Part shown: positions 45,002 through 55,186 of the stretch, one piece after another
Position numbering within the stretch: position 1 is the stretch's first letter
Layout of the letters: each line of letters starts with the position of its first letter
DNA from: Allium sativum
Taxonomy: Eukaryota; Streptophyta; Magnoliopsida; Asparagales; Amaryllidaceae
Assembly: GCA_030737875.1 (NCBI GenBank)
Contig: CM060912.1
Location: 457,192,310-457,256,309 of the forward strand
DNA length: 64,000 bases
Reading direction: 5' to 3'
Position numbers and translations under genes: made by a program
The notes under the pieces: model-generated
The model's database searches: none
What the model was told of the DNA's origin: nothing
Seen by the model: the letters and a program-made list of their open reading frames with translations, nothing else

Positions 45002-45575
45002 AAGGTGAAGGTTTTAATTTAATTTCTGAGTAAGAATTTACTTGGTGATCCAGAAGGTGGTGCATTTTAGCACACGGGCCTAATTGGGCTTTCATACTTT
45101 AATAGATTTATCCAAGTGACAAATACCACTTCACTTAACCAAGTGGTAAGTGAAACTCCTTCTAGTTTAGTTATTTATTTTGAAGCAACTTTTACTATCT
45201 TTGAAGTAGACAGTGTAGTGTAAGTAATATAAATTTGTGTTGTCGTAGGGAAGTGTTTTCTTGGGGTTATCTCGTTTTCTTTTGCAGTAATCGAAAAGCA
45301 AATAACCCCATGAAAACATTTGCCATGTACAACTACACAAATTTATATTACTTGCACTACATTATCTGCTTCGATATAGTAAACGCTGTTTCAAAATAAA
45401 TAGCTGAACTGCAAGGAGTAGCAATTTTCATTAGGTTAATTGAAGCAGCCTTTGTGACTTGGATTAAGCTAATAAGCATGAAAACCTAATTAGGTCCGTG
45501 TGTTAAAATGCATCCACTTATTCTATCACCAAGTAAATTCCTAACCAGAAATTATATTAAAACCTTCTACTTTGG
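45002..45575. mobile_element. 570-bp foldback element (hairpin) nested in element G
   Basis: The two halves are inverted copies for almost their whole length, centred near 45288. Matching pairs include GAAGGTTTTAATTTAATTTC with its complement at about 45548-45567, AATTTACTTGGTGAT with ATCACCAAGTAAATT, and AAGTAATATAAATTTGTGT with ACACAAATTTATATTACTT. The loop is near TTTTCTTTTGCAGTAATCGA. No coding content. It could be a foldback MITE; the flanks show only a weak 9-bp resemblance (ACGTGTGTA, ATGTGTTAT), so the duplication is not established. Confidence 0.85.
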
Positions 45576-45884
45576 ATGTGTTATGTTTGTTATATAATTT
45601 AGTTATCTTGTTGCTATGTTCAGTACATGATTCAGATTTGTGGTTGTTATGTGTGATATGTAATTGGGAGCTGTTGTTATGATTGATATGTAATTGGGAT
45701 ATGTTGTTGCTATGCTATGTTCATTATGTAATTCAGATTTTTTGTTTTATTTTGTTCAATATGTCATTACTATTTTTTTTTTGGTAATTTGGATTCAAGT
45801 ATGTGGTGTTGCTGAATATGTAGTGTTATCTTGGATATGAGGAGTATGTTTACTGCCTCATTTTGGAGGCAGTGAGCAATTTTT

Positions 45885-46032
45885 TAAGCGTTATTTTGGA
45901 TAGTGCTTGTTATCGTTACCCCCAGATAAAGCTATGAAAAATTCCCACTGCTTCAAGTTGAAACAGTGACAATTTGACAAAGCATAGTTCGAGTTAACGC
46001 TTTTGAGCGCTATCTGGGATAACGCTCTGTCA
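45885..46032. repeat. AGCGTTATC-type palindromes, inner left group of element G
   Basis: AAGCGTTATTTTGGATAGTGCTT (about 45887) and GAGCGCTATCTGGGATAACGCT (about 46004-46025) are imperfect and good copies of a 20-bp palindrome, AGCGTTATC..NGATAACGCT. Further copies are at 47870-48003. Confidence 0.8.
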
Positions 46033-46312
46033 AATTGGTTACTACAGTTGTTTTCATCTACTTTTCCACCCACTTTCATTATTTCCTTTCATTCTTGTGC
46101 TTTCTCCACACTTAAAAAATGGCAACCTAATTTTCGTCATCTTCTCTATTTCAAAAACCAATCAATTTGTAGCTAAGTATTTGTGATTGAGCTGTAAAGC
46201 AGGTTAGAATGTACATTAAAGTTCTTTGATTTGATAGGTTAAAGATTTTTTTGACTTTGCTATTCTCCCTACTTCTACTACATAGCATTATACCTTTGTT
46301 GTAGGTAAGAAA

Positions 46313-46816
46313 ATGGATAATTGGGAAATTGATGATGAGACAACGATGAAGATTTTCGAAGACTTTGAAAAAAAATCATATTGGTGGGGATTTGGAAGTT
46401 GTTTTAATGAACGACGATGATTTTGTTCTTGAGACACAACTTGAAGTTGTGCAGCAGGATCCAAAGATACAGAATTTAGACGACATAGTGATTGAGGTTC
46501 GCCCAAGACGGGGGTTACCGTGTAGAGCGACGGATGCAATAATGTCGTATCGCAGCATACATGCGCTTAATAGTTTACTACCTCCTTGAGTGTATTGTAA
46601 TTGTAATGCGGAATGCGATAAGTTGTTTGCAGAAATGACAAAAACGCAGGACGTCGTTTCTACCGCTGCGAGTATTATGAGGATCATAAATTTCATCCTA
46701 AACAAATTAAATGTTGCAATTGTTTCAAATGGTTGGATCCTGAGATGTGTCCTAGAGGGGTTGAATATACATTGGAGATGCAAGCGGGGAACAAAATACT
46801 GCAGAGACAAAATTAA
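46313..46816 (+). pseudogene. GRF-type zinc-finger protein gene carried by element G
   Basis: Reading starts at ATG 46313 (MDNWEIDDETTMKIFEDFEK), shifts frame at a poly-A run near 46368, continues as HIGGDLEVVLMNDDDFVLETQLEV and IVIEVRPRRGLPCRATDAIM, meets a TGA at 46587, then shows the zinc-binding start CNCNAEC. After another frameshift near 46640 the GRF core follows: NAGRRFYRCEYYE, CCNCFKWLDPEMCPRGVEYT, with a stop at 46814. C.C, GRRFY.C and FKWLD are the GRF zinc-finger signature, a small nucleic-acid-binding fold common in plant transposon-borne genes. It is too broken to be expressed whole. It faces the MuDR remnant tail to tail. Confidence 0.75.
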
Positions 46817-47114
46817 GAGTATCGAAACGCATTGATGAATTGAGGGTACAACTTTACAGAGTACCTTCCTAGTGGATCCGGCGCTGGACCAAGTAATAGG
46901 AAGTAGTTGTATTATGCATGCATTATAACTTTAATAATTATGAATTTTATGCAATATGCTGAATAATTATGTACTGACTTATGTCATTTGTTATGAATGA
47001 AACTCAGATGATTTATATTATACTGAAAAGTTAAAGTACTAGAAAGATAATACAAATACACGAATTTATATAGCTTAAGTACATTGAGTGTTCTTATTAG
47101 CAATAACCTCGCAT

Positions 47115-47620
47115 TTACAACACCTTTTTTTTTGAAGTCCAACCTTCGTCATTGTGTCGAACATCTTGTTGGCAGCTTGTACCCGATGGGAATCCTAAGG
47201 ATGTAATATTAAAGCTCGACAATACATTTCGATGACCAATTCTATCATCAATATTTTGGCATTCAATGTTATCATCTACGGGATCTGTTTCTTTTGCTAC
47301 TTGAACCCGTTTTCCTTTTAAAACATAAAGCTCTATGGATTTCGTTGTCGATGCAAACATTACATCCACATCATCATCATCGGTTATTTTAATAGCTTTC
47401 GATCCATCATCCATAGACTAGTTACAAACCAAATCAATGTCAAATTCATCGGATTTAATCTTAGTCGATTTGTAAACCGAATCTTTCAACTGAACCAAGT
47501 TACATCCGCGAAGTACTTTATAGGTTTATGCATCCCGCCAACGTATTTTCCAAAGTTATCATCATCTACCATGAATTCACCATCATAATAACATATGGTA
47601 GGAAAACATTTAGTAGCCAT
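47115..47620 (-). pseudogene. MuDR-type transposase N-terminal remnant in element G
   Basis: The minus-strand frame begins at ATG 47620 (MATKCFPTICYYDGEFM), goes on KYVGGMHKPIKYFADV, shifts frame (near 47510), LVQLKDSVYKSTKIKSDEFDIDLVCN, a stop at about 47415-47420, and SMDDGSKAIKITDDDDVDVMFASTTKSIELYVLKGKRV. The GG...F, later DDDDV.VMF and IELYV pattern is that of the N-terminal domain of plant MuDR/MULE transposases. The remaining part (zinc knuckle, DDE core, SWIM) is absent, so only a trace of the transposase survives. Confidence 0.7.
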
Positions 47621-47869
47621 TCTACGTACAAACCAGCAACGATTTAACTATCTATAACGAACTAAAAATTCAAAGGTCAATACACATACCTTCAACACAA
47701 AATGAGATGTATAACTTATCGATTGGTGAGGTGATCTTCAAAAAAAAGTATGATTTCAATATTGTACGCTTGTCATACAAAAGGAGGAAAACTTTTTTTT
47801 CCACAGATGGAGTTGTGAAGTAATAAGGGAAGGATGAAATGAGAAAGGAAGGAAGGGGGTTATTGGCTT

Positions 47870-48003
47870 CTAGGCGTTATCACAGATAACGCTTTCAGAA
47901 AATTAAAAGAAAAAGGCTCACAGGCTATTGTCCTAGTAGCGTTATCTGGGATAACGCTTTAAAAAAAATTAAAAGAAATGCACTAGCGTTATCTATGATA
48001 ATG
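47870..48003. repeat. AGCGTTATC-type palindromes, right group of element G
   Basis: Three copies: GGCGTTATCACAGATAACGCTT (about 47873), AGCGTTATCTGGGATAACGCTT (about 47938) and AGCGTTATCTATGATAATGCC (about 47984). Arms match over 9 bp with a changing 2-4 nt centre. The last overlaps the right terminal repeat, whose left counterpart carries a degraded form (TAGCGTTAACTTGAAAGC, about 44324). Confidence 0.85.
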
Positions 48004-48102
48004 CCAATATGTACAAAAGTGGTCTATTTCTGTAATTAGTTTTGAAATTTGCCTATTTATGTTATAAGTTTTCGAAAGTAGCTCAAATCAATTTTTTTCT
48101 CC
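47985..48102 (-). repeat. Element G right terminal inverted repeat
   Basis: Minus-strand reading GGAGAAAAAAATTGATTT, then GCTACTTTCGAAAACTTATAAC and TTTCAAAACTAATTACAG mirrors 44227-44345. Confidence 0.88.
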
Positions 48103-48111
48103 AAAAATGAA

Positions 48112-49269
48112 ATACCATGTAGATTGTGTACACATGTCGGTGTTGTTGAAATCGACTTTGTCTCAAACCCAATCTCCCGGTGATGCCAGCCTATCACAGA
48201 GCAATTTTTTACATAAAGGTCCACCGTTACTTCTTATAAAGGTTCTGCAAAAGATGCAAAAACATCGTGTTCCCGATTGGCTGCTGCCTTACGGAATGAG
48301 GCAGGAGACCCAGATGATTTGCATCCATATCTTGTATACATGGTACTCTATGTGTTACACTGTTATATCTTGATCACTTACTCAAATCCAAACACGTGTC
48401 GAGAAATTCAATAATACATGGAATCCTTAGTTAATAGTAATTTGGCTAGTGATTATTGACATTATGGACACTTAGGATAACCCTGTATTAGTACCAGTTA
48501 GCGCAATGATTTCATAATTCATTCTAACCATTTTTATGCATGATATTGTTCAGTTGTGCTGAACTAAATCATTCTATATTTAACTAATATTATTATTGTT
48601 AGTGGGAGAAAACTATACTATTATAGATTTAAAGGCACACGCAAACAATTTTTTTTCCAATGCAAGACAACTTGTATTTCTTGATTTGATCTCAGCACAC
48701 ATCATAAATATGTAAATATATGTTAAAATAATACGTCTAACCGTTCCAGTAAAGAAATTAAAATCTTTCAAATCCAACTCTCTTAGCAACGGATATAAAT
48801 ATTAAAATGATCAGAATTTCATACTCAACTTGAAGCAGCAGCATTATCAACCGTCCAAAAAGCAATTTTCGTCCTAGTTTTGTAAACAATCAGTAAAACA
48901 ACATCTGGCCTTACAATAGTATTCACTGTAACTTTTTTCCTCCAACTTACATAAACATACATTATTTGAATACATTCTAATGGAAACGAAACATCACCTT
49001 GCTTCAGATGCAAATATATCATATGTTGTAAAAGGCAACATCACCTGGCTTCAAAAAAGGTATAGCTGCTTAATAACGGTACTCCTATTTTTCAGCAAAT
49101 TTCACAGGTTCACATTACCCTATAATTGTGGGTCCAAAGAGTCATGGATGCTACAATATGTGAAAAATAGTTTTAACTTAAGAGAATTTTTATTGTGAAA
49201 CAGAATAATGAAATACAGGCGGTGTACATGTATATATATACATTACATAAAACAACCGTGTGGGCTTTT
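48112..49269. other. Possible host sequence with one exon-like stretch
   Basis: Not assignable to an element. The frame 48217-48411 reads KDAKTSCSRLAAALRNEAGDPDD then LHPYLVYMVLYV, more protein-like in composition than other frames here, with a possible splice donor at ATG|GTACTC (about 48340). I do not recognise the protein. The remainder (48420-49200) is AT-rich without features. Confidence 0.3.
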
Positions 49270-49404
49270 GTTAAGAGGTTTGTGTATTGGGCCCAGGCCC
49301 ACTTATACTAATAACTAATAGAGGGGTACTCAGTGTACTCTGTAATACACTTCATACCCCCGCTCTCAAACCCTATTTTCTGGGTTAGGGTTTGAAGACA
49401 AAAA
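49270..49404 (+). promoter_or_regulatory. Possible host promoter: site II and telo-box cluster
   Basis: TTGGGCCCAGGCCCAC (about 49288-49303) contains two site II words (TGGGCC, its reverse AGGCCCA). 80 bp downstream AAACCCTA (about 49367) and TTAGGGTTT (about 49385) are telo-boxes in both orientations. This pair is the classic arrangement in front of plant ribosomal-protein and other housekeeping genes (established). A TATATATATAC run lies at about 49229. An ATG with a good context follows at 49405. An alternative reading is a short copia LTR end; no primer site or tract supports it. Confidence 0.45.
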
Positions 49405-49530
49405 ATGGCTGCCGCTTTTCCTCTTCATTTTCATTTCTCATCTCAATTTCTCTTCAGATTTGATGACATATTCACTATTTTTTTCTCTCGTTCTTCAAAT
49501 CGTGGCTTTTGGCTTGAGCAGTTAGCTTAA
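49405..49530 (+). other. 41-codon frame downstream of the possible promoter
   Basis: ATG (context AAAAATGGCTGCC) to TAA at 49528-49530, product rich in Phe, Ser and His (MAAAFPLHFHFSSQFLF start). It could be a short first exon or a chance frame in a T-rich leader. T-rich, intron-like sequence follows up to the copia element F at 49874. If a gene was here, element F now interrupts it. Confidence 0.25.
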
Positions 49531-49873
49531 TGGTAGCAGATTTATTCTTGTTTGAGTTGAATCTACTTCTATTGCTAGCTAGTGTTTGATATCCTTCAGA
49601 TATGCGAGATCTAAAGTATTCGTGAGAAATCCATGGCTGTTGCTTGTGGATCTTTCACATTTACTAGCTGGGGTTTGGTCCTCAACATCAGGATTCTTTG
49701 TCACAGTCAAGTTTCGGCTTTTGTAAGGTTCTAGGTTGACGATTTTTATTATGTAGAACTTTTCTCTTAGATTTTCGAATCTTGGTCTAAGTAGTGGTTT
49801 GGTCAGAATGTAAATAGTTTGGTAAATGGAAGGTACGTGGTTAACATGAAGCTTTTCTTTTTGTACCAGTTCT
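49531..49873. other. T-rich sequence left of copia element F
   Basis: No motifs beyond T-rich composition like a plant intron or leader. The last 5 bases GTTCT (49869-49873) are the candidate left target copy of element F; the other copy lies outside the window. Confidence 0.4.
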
Positions 49874-50759
49874 TGTTAGAACTTTTGCAAATACACAAGT
49901 GTATTACAAACAGACAACAACAACAATCAGTATTATTCAATTATGCCACAATTGTCGTGTCAAACTGTGTTTACAATAATCACAGAATGCGCATCCGATT
50001 GTGCAATAGATTAAAGATATACAGAAAGTATTTTTTTCCAGTATTGCCCAAATCTAGAAATATTCTATTTCCTTGAAAGAATATTGCCGTCGTATGCACT
50101 GGTTGATGTAGTTGTAATTTGTTTCCCAGGATAAAATGGACCAACTCCGCAACGTAGTGCCAGCAAATGGAGTTCTGACGAACTGAAGTAGATTAAAGAA
50201 ACTAGATTAGAGGATTACTGTGAAGAAGAAGAAGTAATGCGAGCAGAAAGGTGTATTCTGTCTTGTTTTGGGCAGTCTATTTATAGGCAAGGAGGAGTGC
50301 CTGTTCGCATGCATTAGTAACCGTCAAAATTGGAAAGGTTGAGACCCTTAAACAACCCGATCATTAATGTGCGTATGCTAAGAATTCAAATGGTTGTATT
50401 CGTTCAGCTAACAAACATGCCTTTCGAATTCTGGACTGAATGGACATACCTTTAAAATTCTAAGAAAAAAATTCTCATTTCAGTGCACTAGCCCAATCAG
50501 CAACCGTTTTCCATATTCAATCAAGAGACCCCAATAGCCCCAAGGCCTAAGGGCCAATCTTTGACATTTTTATGTATTATTATGTCATGGCCAAGCCCAT
50601 ACATCCCGATATAATCCCTCTTTCTTTTATTTTTTTTTAATTCTATTGGCTTCTAATATATTAGGAGAGATTGTGTTAATATTTTTATGACGTTGGACTT
50701 ATATGTTGCTATCTCTTCTTCTTCCCAAATTCCTTTCTCTTGCTCATTCATTTCCAACA
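49874..50759 (-). repeat. Element F 3' LTR
   Basis: Plus-strand ends TGTTAGAACTTTTG and ATTTCCAACA are inverted copies of each other (TGTTAGAA/TGTTGGAA) and the right end touches the polypurine tract. A minus-strand TATA box TATAAATAG lies at 50277-50285. The partner LTR lies outside the window, so the left end rests on terminal symmetry and a length of 886 bp, reasonable for copia. Confidence 0.72.
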
Positions 50760-50772
50760 ATCCCTCACATGA
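50760..50772 (-). other. Element F polypurine tract
   Basis: Minus-strand TCATGTGAGGGAT directly before the LTR start TGTTGG. Confidence 0.75.
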
Positions 50773-51276
50773 ATGAGAAGTCGATCTTAGTTTCACAAAC
50801 CATTTATCACATCAATTAAAGTAGCACATGGGCCTTGAACTTTCCTAGTGATTACCTATTTGAATCACAGGCGAATCCGTAGACATAGATTGTCCTTGAA
50901 CTGTATGTTTTTTGTGTAATTTCAAAATAGATAACACACTATAAATGTTTCTTAACCCTTCGTTCTCTATATGTGTTCGTTTTTGACTTGAACACCTGCC
51001 TGGTCTCATAAGTGCTTAGAGAATTTGGCCTCATAATTCTCTTTGAAGTGGCGCCTTCGCACTTATGTAGATGATTATGTAAAAGGGTATTCTCTAATTC
51101 CTTAGATATAGACATCATTAAAAGTACTAATACTTATCCTTATCCAACATATAATGCACTGAATTATCATAGGAATGGTTTGTGTATAATAGTGCCATCA
51201 AGTTTCTCTCTTAAACTTCATTGTCCCTTTAAACCTAGATCTTGGGATCTACAGTCAACTAGGTGGGGTTTCTATT
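50773..51276 (-). other. Element F 3' untranslated region
   Basis: About 500 bp between the polyprotein stop and the polypurine tract; no features seen. It is long for a copia element. Confidence 0.6.
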
Positions 51277-52326
51277 TTAGAAAAAGCTTTGGTCATTAGG
51301 CCTTAGCCCCATTCCCATCGATAAGGTTTGAAATTTCTCTCTTGGCAAGCCTTTTGTGAGTGGATCCGCTAAGTTATCTTTAGATCGAATGTAATCTATT
51401 GTGATAACCCCATTAGAGAGAAGTTGTCTTATCGTTTTATGTCTACGGTGAATATGCCTAGATTTACCATTGTATAGTGTACTATTATCTCTTCCAATAG
51501 TTGATTGACTATCACAATGCATACATATTAGAGGCATAGGTTTGCTCCAATTAGGAATGTCTTCCAAAAAGCTTCGAATCCATTCTGCATCTTCTGCACT
51601 CTTATCTAGTGCAATAAACTCTGATTCCATCGTAGATCTAGCGATACATGTCTATTTGGATGATCTCCATGAAATTGCTCCATTTCCTAATGTGAACACG
51701 TATCCACTTGTACAGTTTGTATCGTTTGATCCAGTGATCCAATTTGCATCACTGTATCCTTCCACTATTAAAGGATAGTTTGTATAGTATAGACCGTAAC
51801 TCTGCGTATACTTTAGATATCCTATAACTCTGATTATCACTTTCCAATGATGCTTACCAGGATTGCTGGTAAATCTACTTAGTTTGCTTACAACATACGC
51901 GATATCAGGCCTAGTACAGTTCATAATATACATGATACTTCCCGGTATGCGAGAGTATTCCAATTGGTAGATACCATCACCAGTGTTCTTTACCCAATTT
52001 TGGTTCATATCTACTAGTGATTTTGCAATAGTTACATTATATTGCTTGAATTTTTCAAGTATTTTGGTGATGTAATGCGACTGGGATAATGAATATCCCT
52101 GCGTTGTTCTCAGAATTTTTACACCAAATATCACATCAACCAGTCCTAGGTCTTTCATATCGAATGTAGAGGATAACATATCCTTTGTAGATGTTATTAT
52201 GGCCTTGTTATTGCCTAGGATCAATAGGTCATCAACATAAAGACAAACAATGACATGTCCAATATGTGCATGTTTTATGTACACAAATTTATCTGATTCA
52301 TTTATCGTGAATCTATTTGATAACAT
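51277..52326 (-). pseudogene. Element F reverse transcriptase C-terminal half and RNase H
   Basis: Motifs from right to left: [25 protein letters not shown] (catalytic YVDD intact), [80 protein letters not shown] and [18 protein letters not shown]; a stop at about 51652; then ARSTMESEFIALDKSAEDAEWIR, CDSQSTIGRD, GKSRHIHRRHKTIRQLL and DNLADPLTKGLPRE to its natural stop. Here the family A-E-Y box reads STMESEF. One stop separates two otherwise open frames. Confidence 0.92.
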
Positions 52327-53133
52327 AGTATTATCATACTTCTCATGCCACTGTTTTGGAGATTGCTTAAGGCCGTAAAGTGATTTTACCCGTTTGCAAA
52401 CTTAATTCTCATTTTCTGAGGTTAGAAATTCTTCTGGTAGTTTTAAATAGATTTCCTCCTCTAGTTCACCATTCAAGAATGCAGTTTTAACATCCATTTG
52501 CAATGTATTTCTAAATCATGTATGGATGAAATTGCAATAAGCATTCTAATTGATGTTATCCTCGTTACAAGTGAATATGTATCGAAATAATCCAGATCTT
52601 CCTTTTGTCTAAATCCTTGGACTACCAGACGAGCTTTGTACTTGTCTATTGAACCATCAGGTTTCAATTTCTTTTTAAATATCCATTTATTACCTAATGT
52701 CTTACATCCTTGAGGTAAATCAACTAATTCCCATGTATGATTGGACATAATGGATTCAATCTCATTGTTAATTGCCTCTTTCCATTAAGGGGCATCACTG
52801 GAAGACATAGCCTGTTTGTATGTCAATGGATCATCTTCTAACATAAATGGATAGAAGTCCGGTTCAAAGGTTTTTGAAGTCCTTGACCTTTTACTTTTTC
52901 TTGGTTCCTTCACTTGCTGTTCAGCACTACTTTGCTGAGTGTTATTTTGTTCAGCATTCTTAGGAGAATTATGAGGAACTTCATCTTCCCTTAGTCTCTA
53001 AGGTATACGATTTTCTGTACCATGTTTCAAGGGAAATATATGTTCGAAAAATCTAGCATTTCTCGACTCAATGATGGTATTTTCATGAATATCATCAATT
53101 TCAGATTTGTATACCGAAAATCGATATGATGCA
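52327..53133 (-). pseudogene. Element F reverse transcriptase N-terminal half and linker
   Basis: The open part 52473-52748 reads SNHTWELVDLPQGCKTLGNKWIFKKKLKPDGSID, YKARLVVQGFRQKEDLDYFDTYS and RITSIRMLIAISSIHDLEIHC, then shifts frame (expected LEIHQMDVKTAFLNGELEEEIY is read at 52430-52510 in other frames). 52340-52400 holds the [21 protein letters not shown] stretch with a stop. The linker (52750-53130) retains PSTITEAM-type and Ser/Gln-rich remnants with stops. Confidence 0.85.
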
Positions 53134-53753
53134 CTATTTTGTGCATATCCAATGAATACATAATGAATATTTTTTGGTCCAATTTTGACCTTCTTTGGTG
53201 TTGGTACCTTTACTTTGGCAAGACACCCCCCACACTTTTAGGTTTTTGTAGGATGGTGGTCTGTTTTTCCAAAGTTCATGAGGAGTTTTAGATGTTTTCA
53301 TTCGGGGTATTTTATTTAAAATAAGATTTTCCAAAAGAATAGCTCTCCCCAAAAATTATCTGGCAAGCCAGAGCTAATTAGTAAGGCATACATCATTTCT
53401 TTAAGAGTTCTATTTTTCCATTCGGCTATACCGTTGGATTGAGATGAATACTGAGCTGTAGTTTGATGTATAATTCCATGCTCAGAACAGAATTCCTCAA
53501 ATGGAGACTCGTATTCTCCTCCCCTATCACTTCTTAGAGATATGATTTTCTCATTGAGTTGATTCTCAACTTCTGCCTTATACTGTTTAAACATTTTGAA
53601 TGCTTCGTCCTTACTTCTAAAGAGATATACATGACAGTGTTTGGTACAATCATCAATGAATGTAATAAAGTACCCCTTTCCACCTCTAGTTTGACACATT
53701 TTCAAATCGTGTACATTAGTACGTATTAAGTTTAGAGGTTTGTTATTTCATTC
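53134..53753 (-). pseudogene. Element F integrase core, C-terminal side of the LINE
   Basis: Reads NKPLNLIRTNVHDLK (the first catalytic Asp is at the HSD-like NVHD position), QTRGGKGYFITFIDDCTKHCHVYLF, IISLRSDRGGEYESPFEEF (second Asp), YSSQSNGIAEWKNRTLKEMM (Glu). So the DDE positions can be placed. A frameshift near 53340 leads to KTSKTPHELWKNRPPSYKNLKVWG. The frame starts right at the LINE; when the LINE is removed it joins the zinc domain at 56019 on. Confidence 0.9.
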
Positions 53754-53768
53754 AACATGATAATATGA
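53754..53768. repeat. LINE target-site duplication, left copy
   Basis: AACATGATAATATGA, identical to 56019-56033; a 15-bp duplication is typical of LINE insertion. Confidence 0.92.
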
Positions 53769-55186
53769 AGTTTGAACAATCTGCATTCATTAAAGGTAGA
53801 AGCATCCTTGATTGCGTAGCAGCCACTCAAGAAGTTATATCTTTCTGTCACTTTTCAAACACCCCTGGTGTCCTTCTTAAATTGGATTTCTCGAAGGCAT
53901 TTGACTCGGTTAATTGGGATTTTATACTCTCTCTTTTGGCACATAGGGGATTCCCAATAAAATGGTGTAATTGGATTAAGGCAATTTTGCATTCCAGCAT
54001 CTCTACAGTATTCATTAATGGTGAATTTGGAGGAAAAATAAAATCTAAGAGAGGATTAAGACAAGGGGACCCTCTCTCACCTCTCATCTTTGTCCTAATT
54101 GCTGACGTATTCAATCAGATGCTGAGACAATCCCTCTATCATAACAATTTTGCAGGCATCCCTCTTCCAAACCCTGGATTTTGCACTTCTAATCTTCAGT
54201 TCGCTGACGACACAATCCTCTTCACTACCCCATCTCCCAAAAACATTCACTGCCTTAAGGTCCTTCTCCACTCTTTTGAAATAATCTCTGGACTATCTAT
54301 TAACTTCAAAAAGAGTTCTATCATAATGTTAGGGAATAGTGATCACCTAGGCACTGTCATTTCCAACCGCCTCAACTGTAGACTGGATTCTTTCCCAATC
54401 AACTATCTTGGCATCCCCCTTCGACCTACCAAACTTCACAAAGCTGACTGGCAACCCCTCATCTCTAAGATCGAACAGAGACTGTCATGCTGGAAAGCAA
54501 ACTCTCTATCATCTGCTGGTGGCCTTATACTCGTGAAACATGTTCTCTCATCAATGCCAACATACTGGATGTCAATCCACAAACTCCCAATTTGGGTTAT
54601 CGACAAAATTGATTCAATCCGACGTTCTTTTCTCTGGAATGGTAATAAGATGAAAAATCTCATCAATTGGCAAACTGTCTGTCTCCCCACTATTCATGGT
54701 GGCCTTGGTATTCTTGATCTTTTCTCCTTTAATCAGGCTTTGTTAGCCAAATGGCTCTGGAGAGCTCTCTCGCCAGGACAATTTATCTGGAAAAAATGGA
54801 TCTTATCTCGCTTATACAATTCTAATCCCTCTCTCATCCTTCATTTCAGAACAGATGATAAGCCCTCGCCATTTTGGAAAGGAGTACTCTCCTCAATAAC
54901 AAGAATCAAATCGCTTTTCCATGCGGAGGTAGGTAATGGTGATTCCTGCCTCTTTTGGCTCGATATTTGGAATGGTCAGATCCCCTTCTACTCTCGTTAC
55001 CCTAACCTGGCATCAATCAATTACCTTAGTCCTCTAGCTGTTGCTATGGCCCATGAGCTAGGCCCATTGGGCTTATTTCCATCATCGTTCTTGGGCCTTG
55101 AGTCTCTTCATGAGATTTTTTCTATTGATCAAATTTTAACTCCACACATCTTTCTAACGAGCAAGATACAATTTATTGGGCTTTAG
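53769..55186 (+). pseudogene. LINE ORF2 reverse transcriptase
   Basis: One long open frame. It reads QSAFIKGRSILDCV, LLKLDFSKAFDSVNWDFI (first catalytic Asp), RGLRQGDPLSPLIF, the catalytic FADD in LQFADDTILF (54200-54211), LSINFKKSSII, YLGIPLRP, and the thumb and downstream KADWQPLISKIEQRLSCW, LSSAGGLILVKHVLSSMPTYWM, RSFLWNG and GGLGI. All RT motifs look intact and unbroken, so this insertion is quite recent. A one-base frameshift near 55160 cuts the frame before the C-terminal zinc domain. Confidence 0.95.

Larger units (their letters stand above)
44227..48102. mobile_element. Element G: Mutator-like DNA transposon (MULE), internally deleted
   Basis: A 3.9-kb block with long terminal inverted repeats of about 115 bp (44227-44345 and 47985-48102) and 9-bp flanks AAAAATAAA (44218-44226) and AAAAATGAA (48103-48111), an 8/9 match. 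Long inverted repeats plus a 9-bp duplication are Mutator hallmarks (established). Inside are two convergent pseudogenes: a GRF zinc-finger frame (+) and a MuDR-type N-terminal remnant (-). The transposase catalytic and SWIM parts are missing, so it is a deletion derivative. It also holds a 570-bp foldback and several copies of a 20-bp AGCGTTATC palindrome. Confidence 0.85.

Noticed and set aside
46376..46810. 144-codon minus-strand frame opposite the GRF gene
   Set aside because: It is the antisense shadow of the GRF frame, whose GRRFY.C and FKWLD signature is on the plus strand.
49160..49368. Short copia solo LTR instead of a host promoter
   Set aside because: TGAAGTG-type end and purine-rich neighbour were considered, but no symmetric partner end, primer site or tract was found; the site II/telo-box reading explains more.
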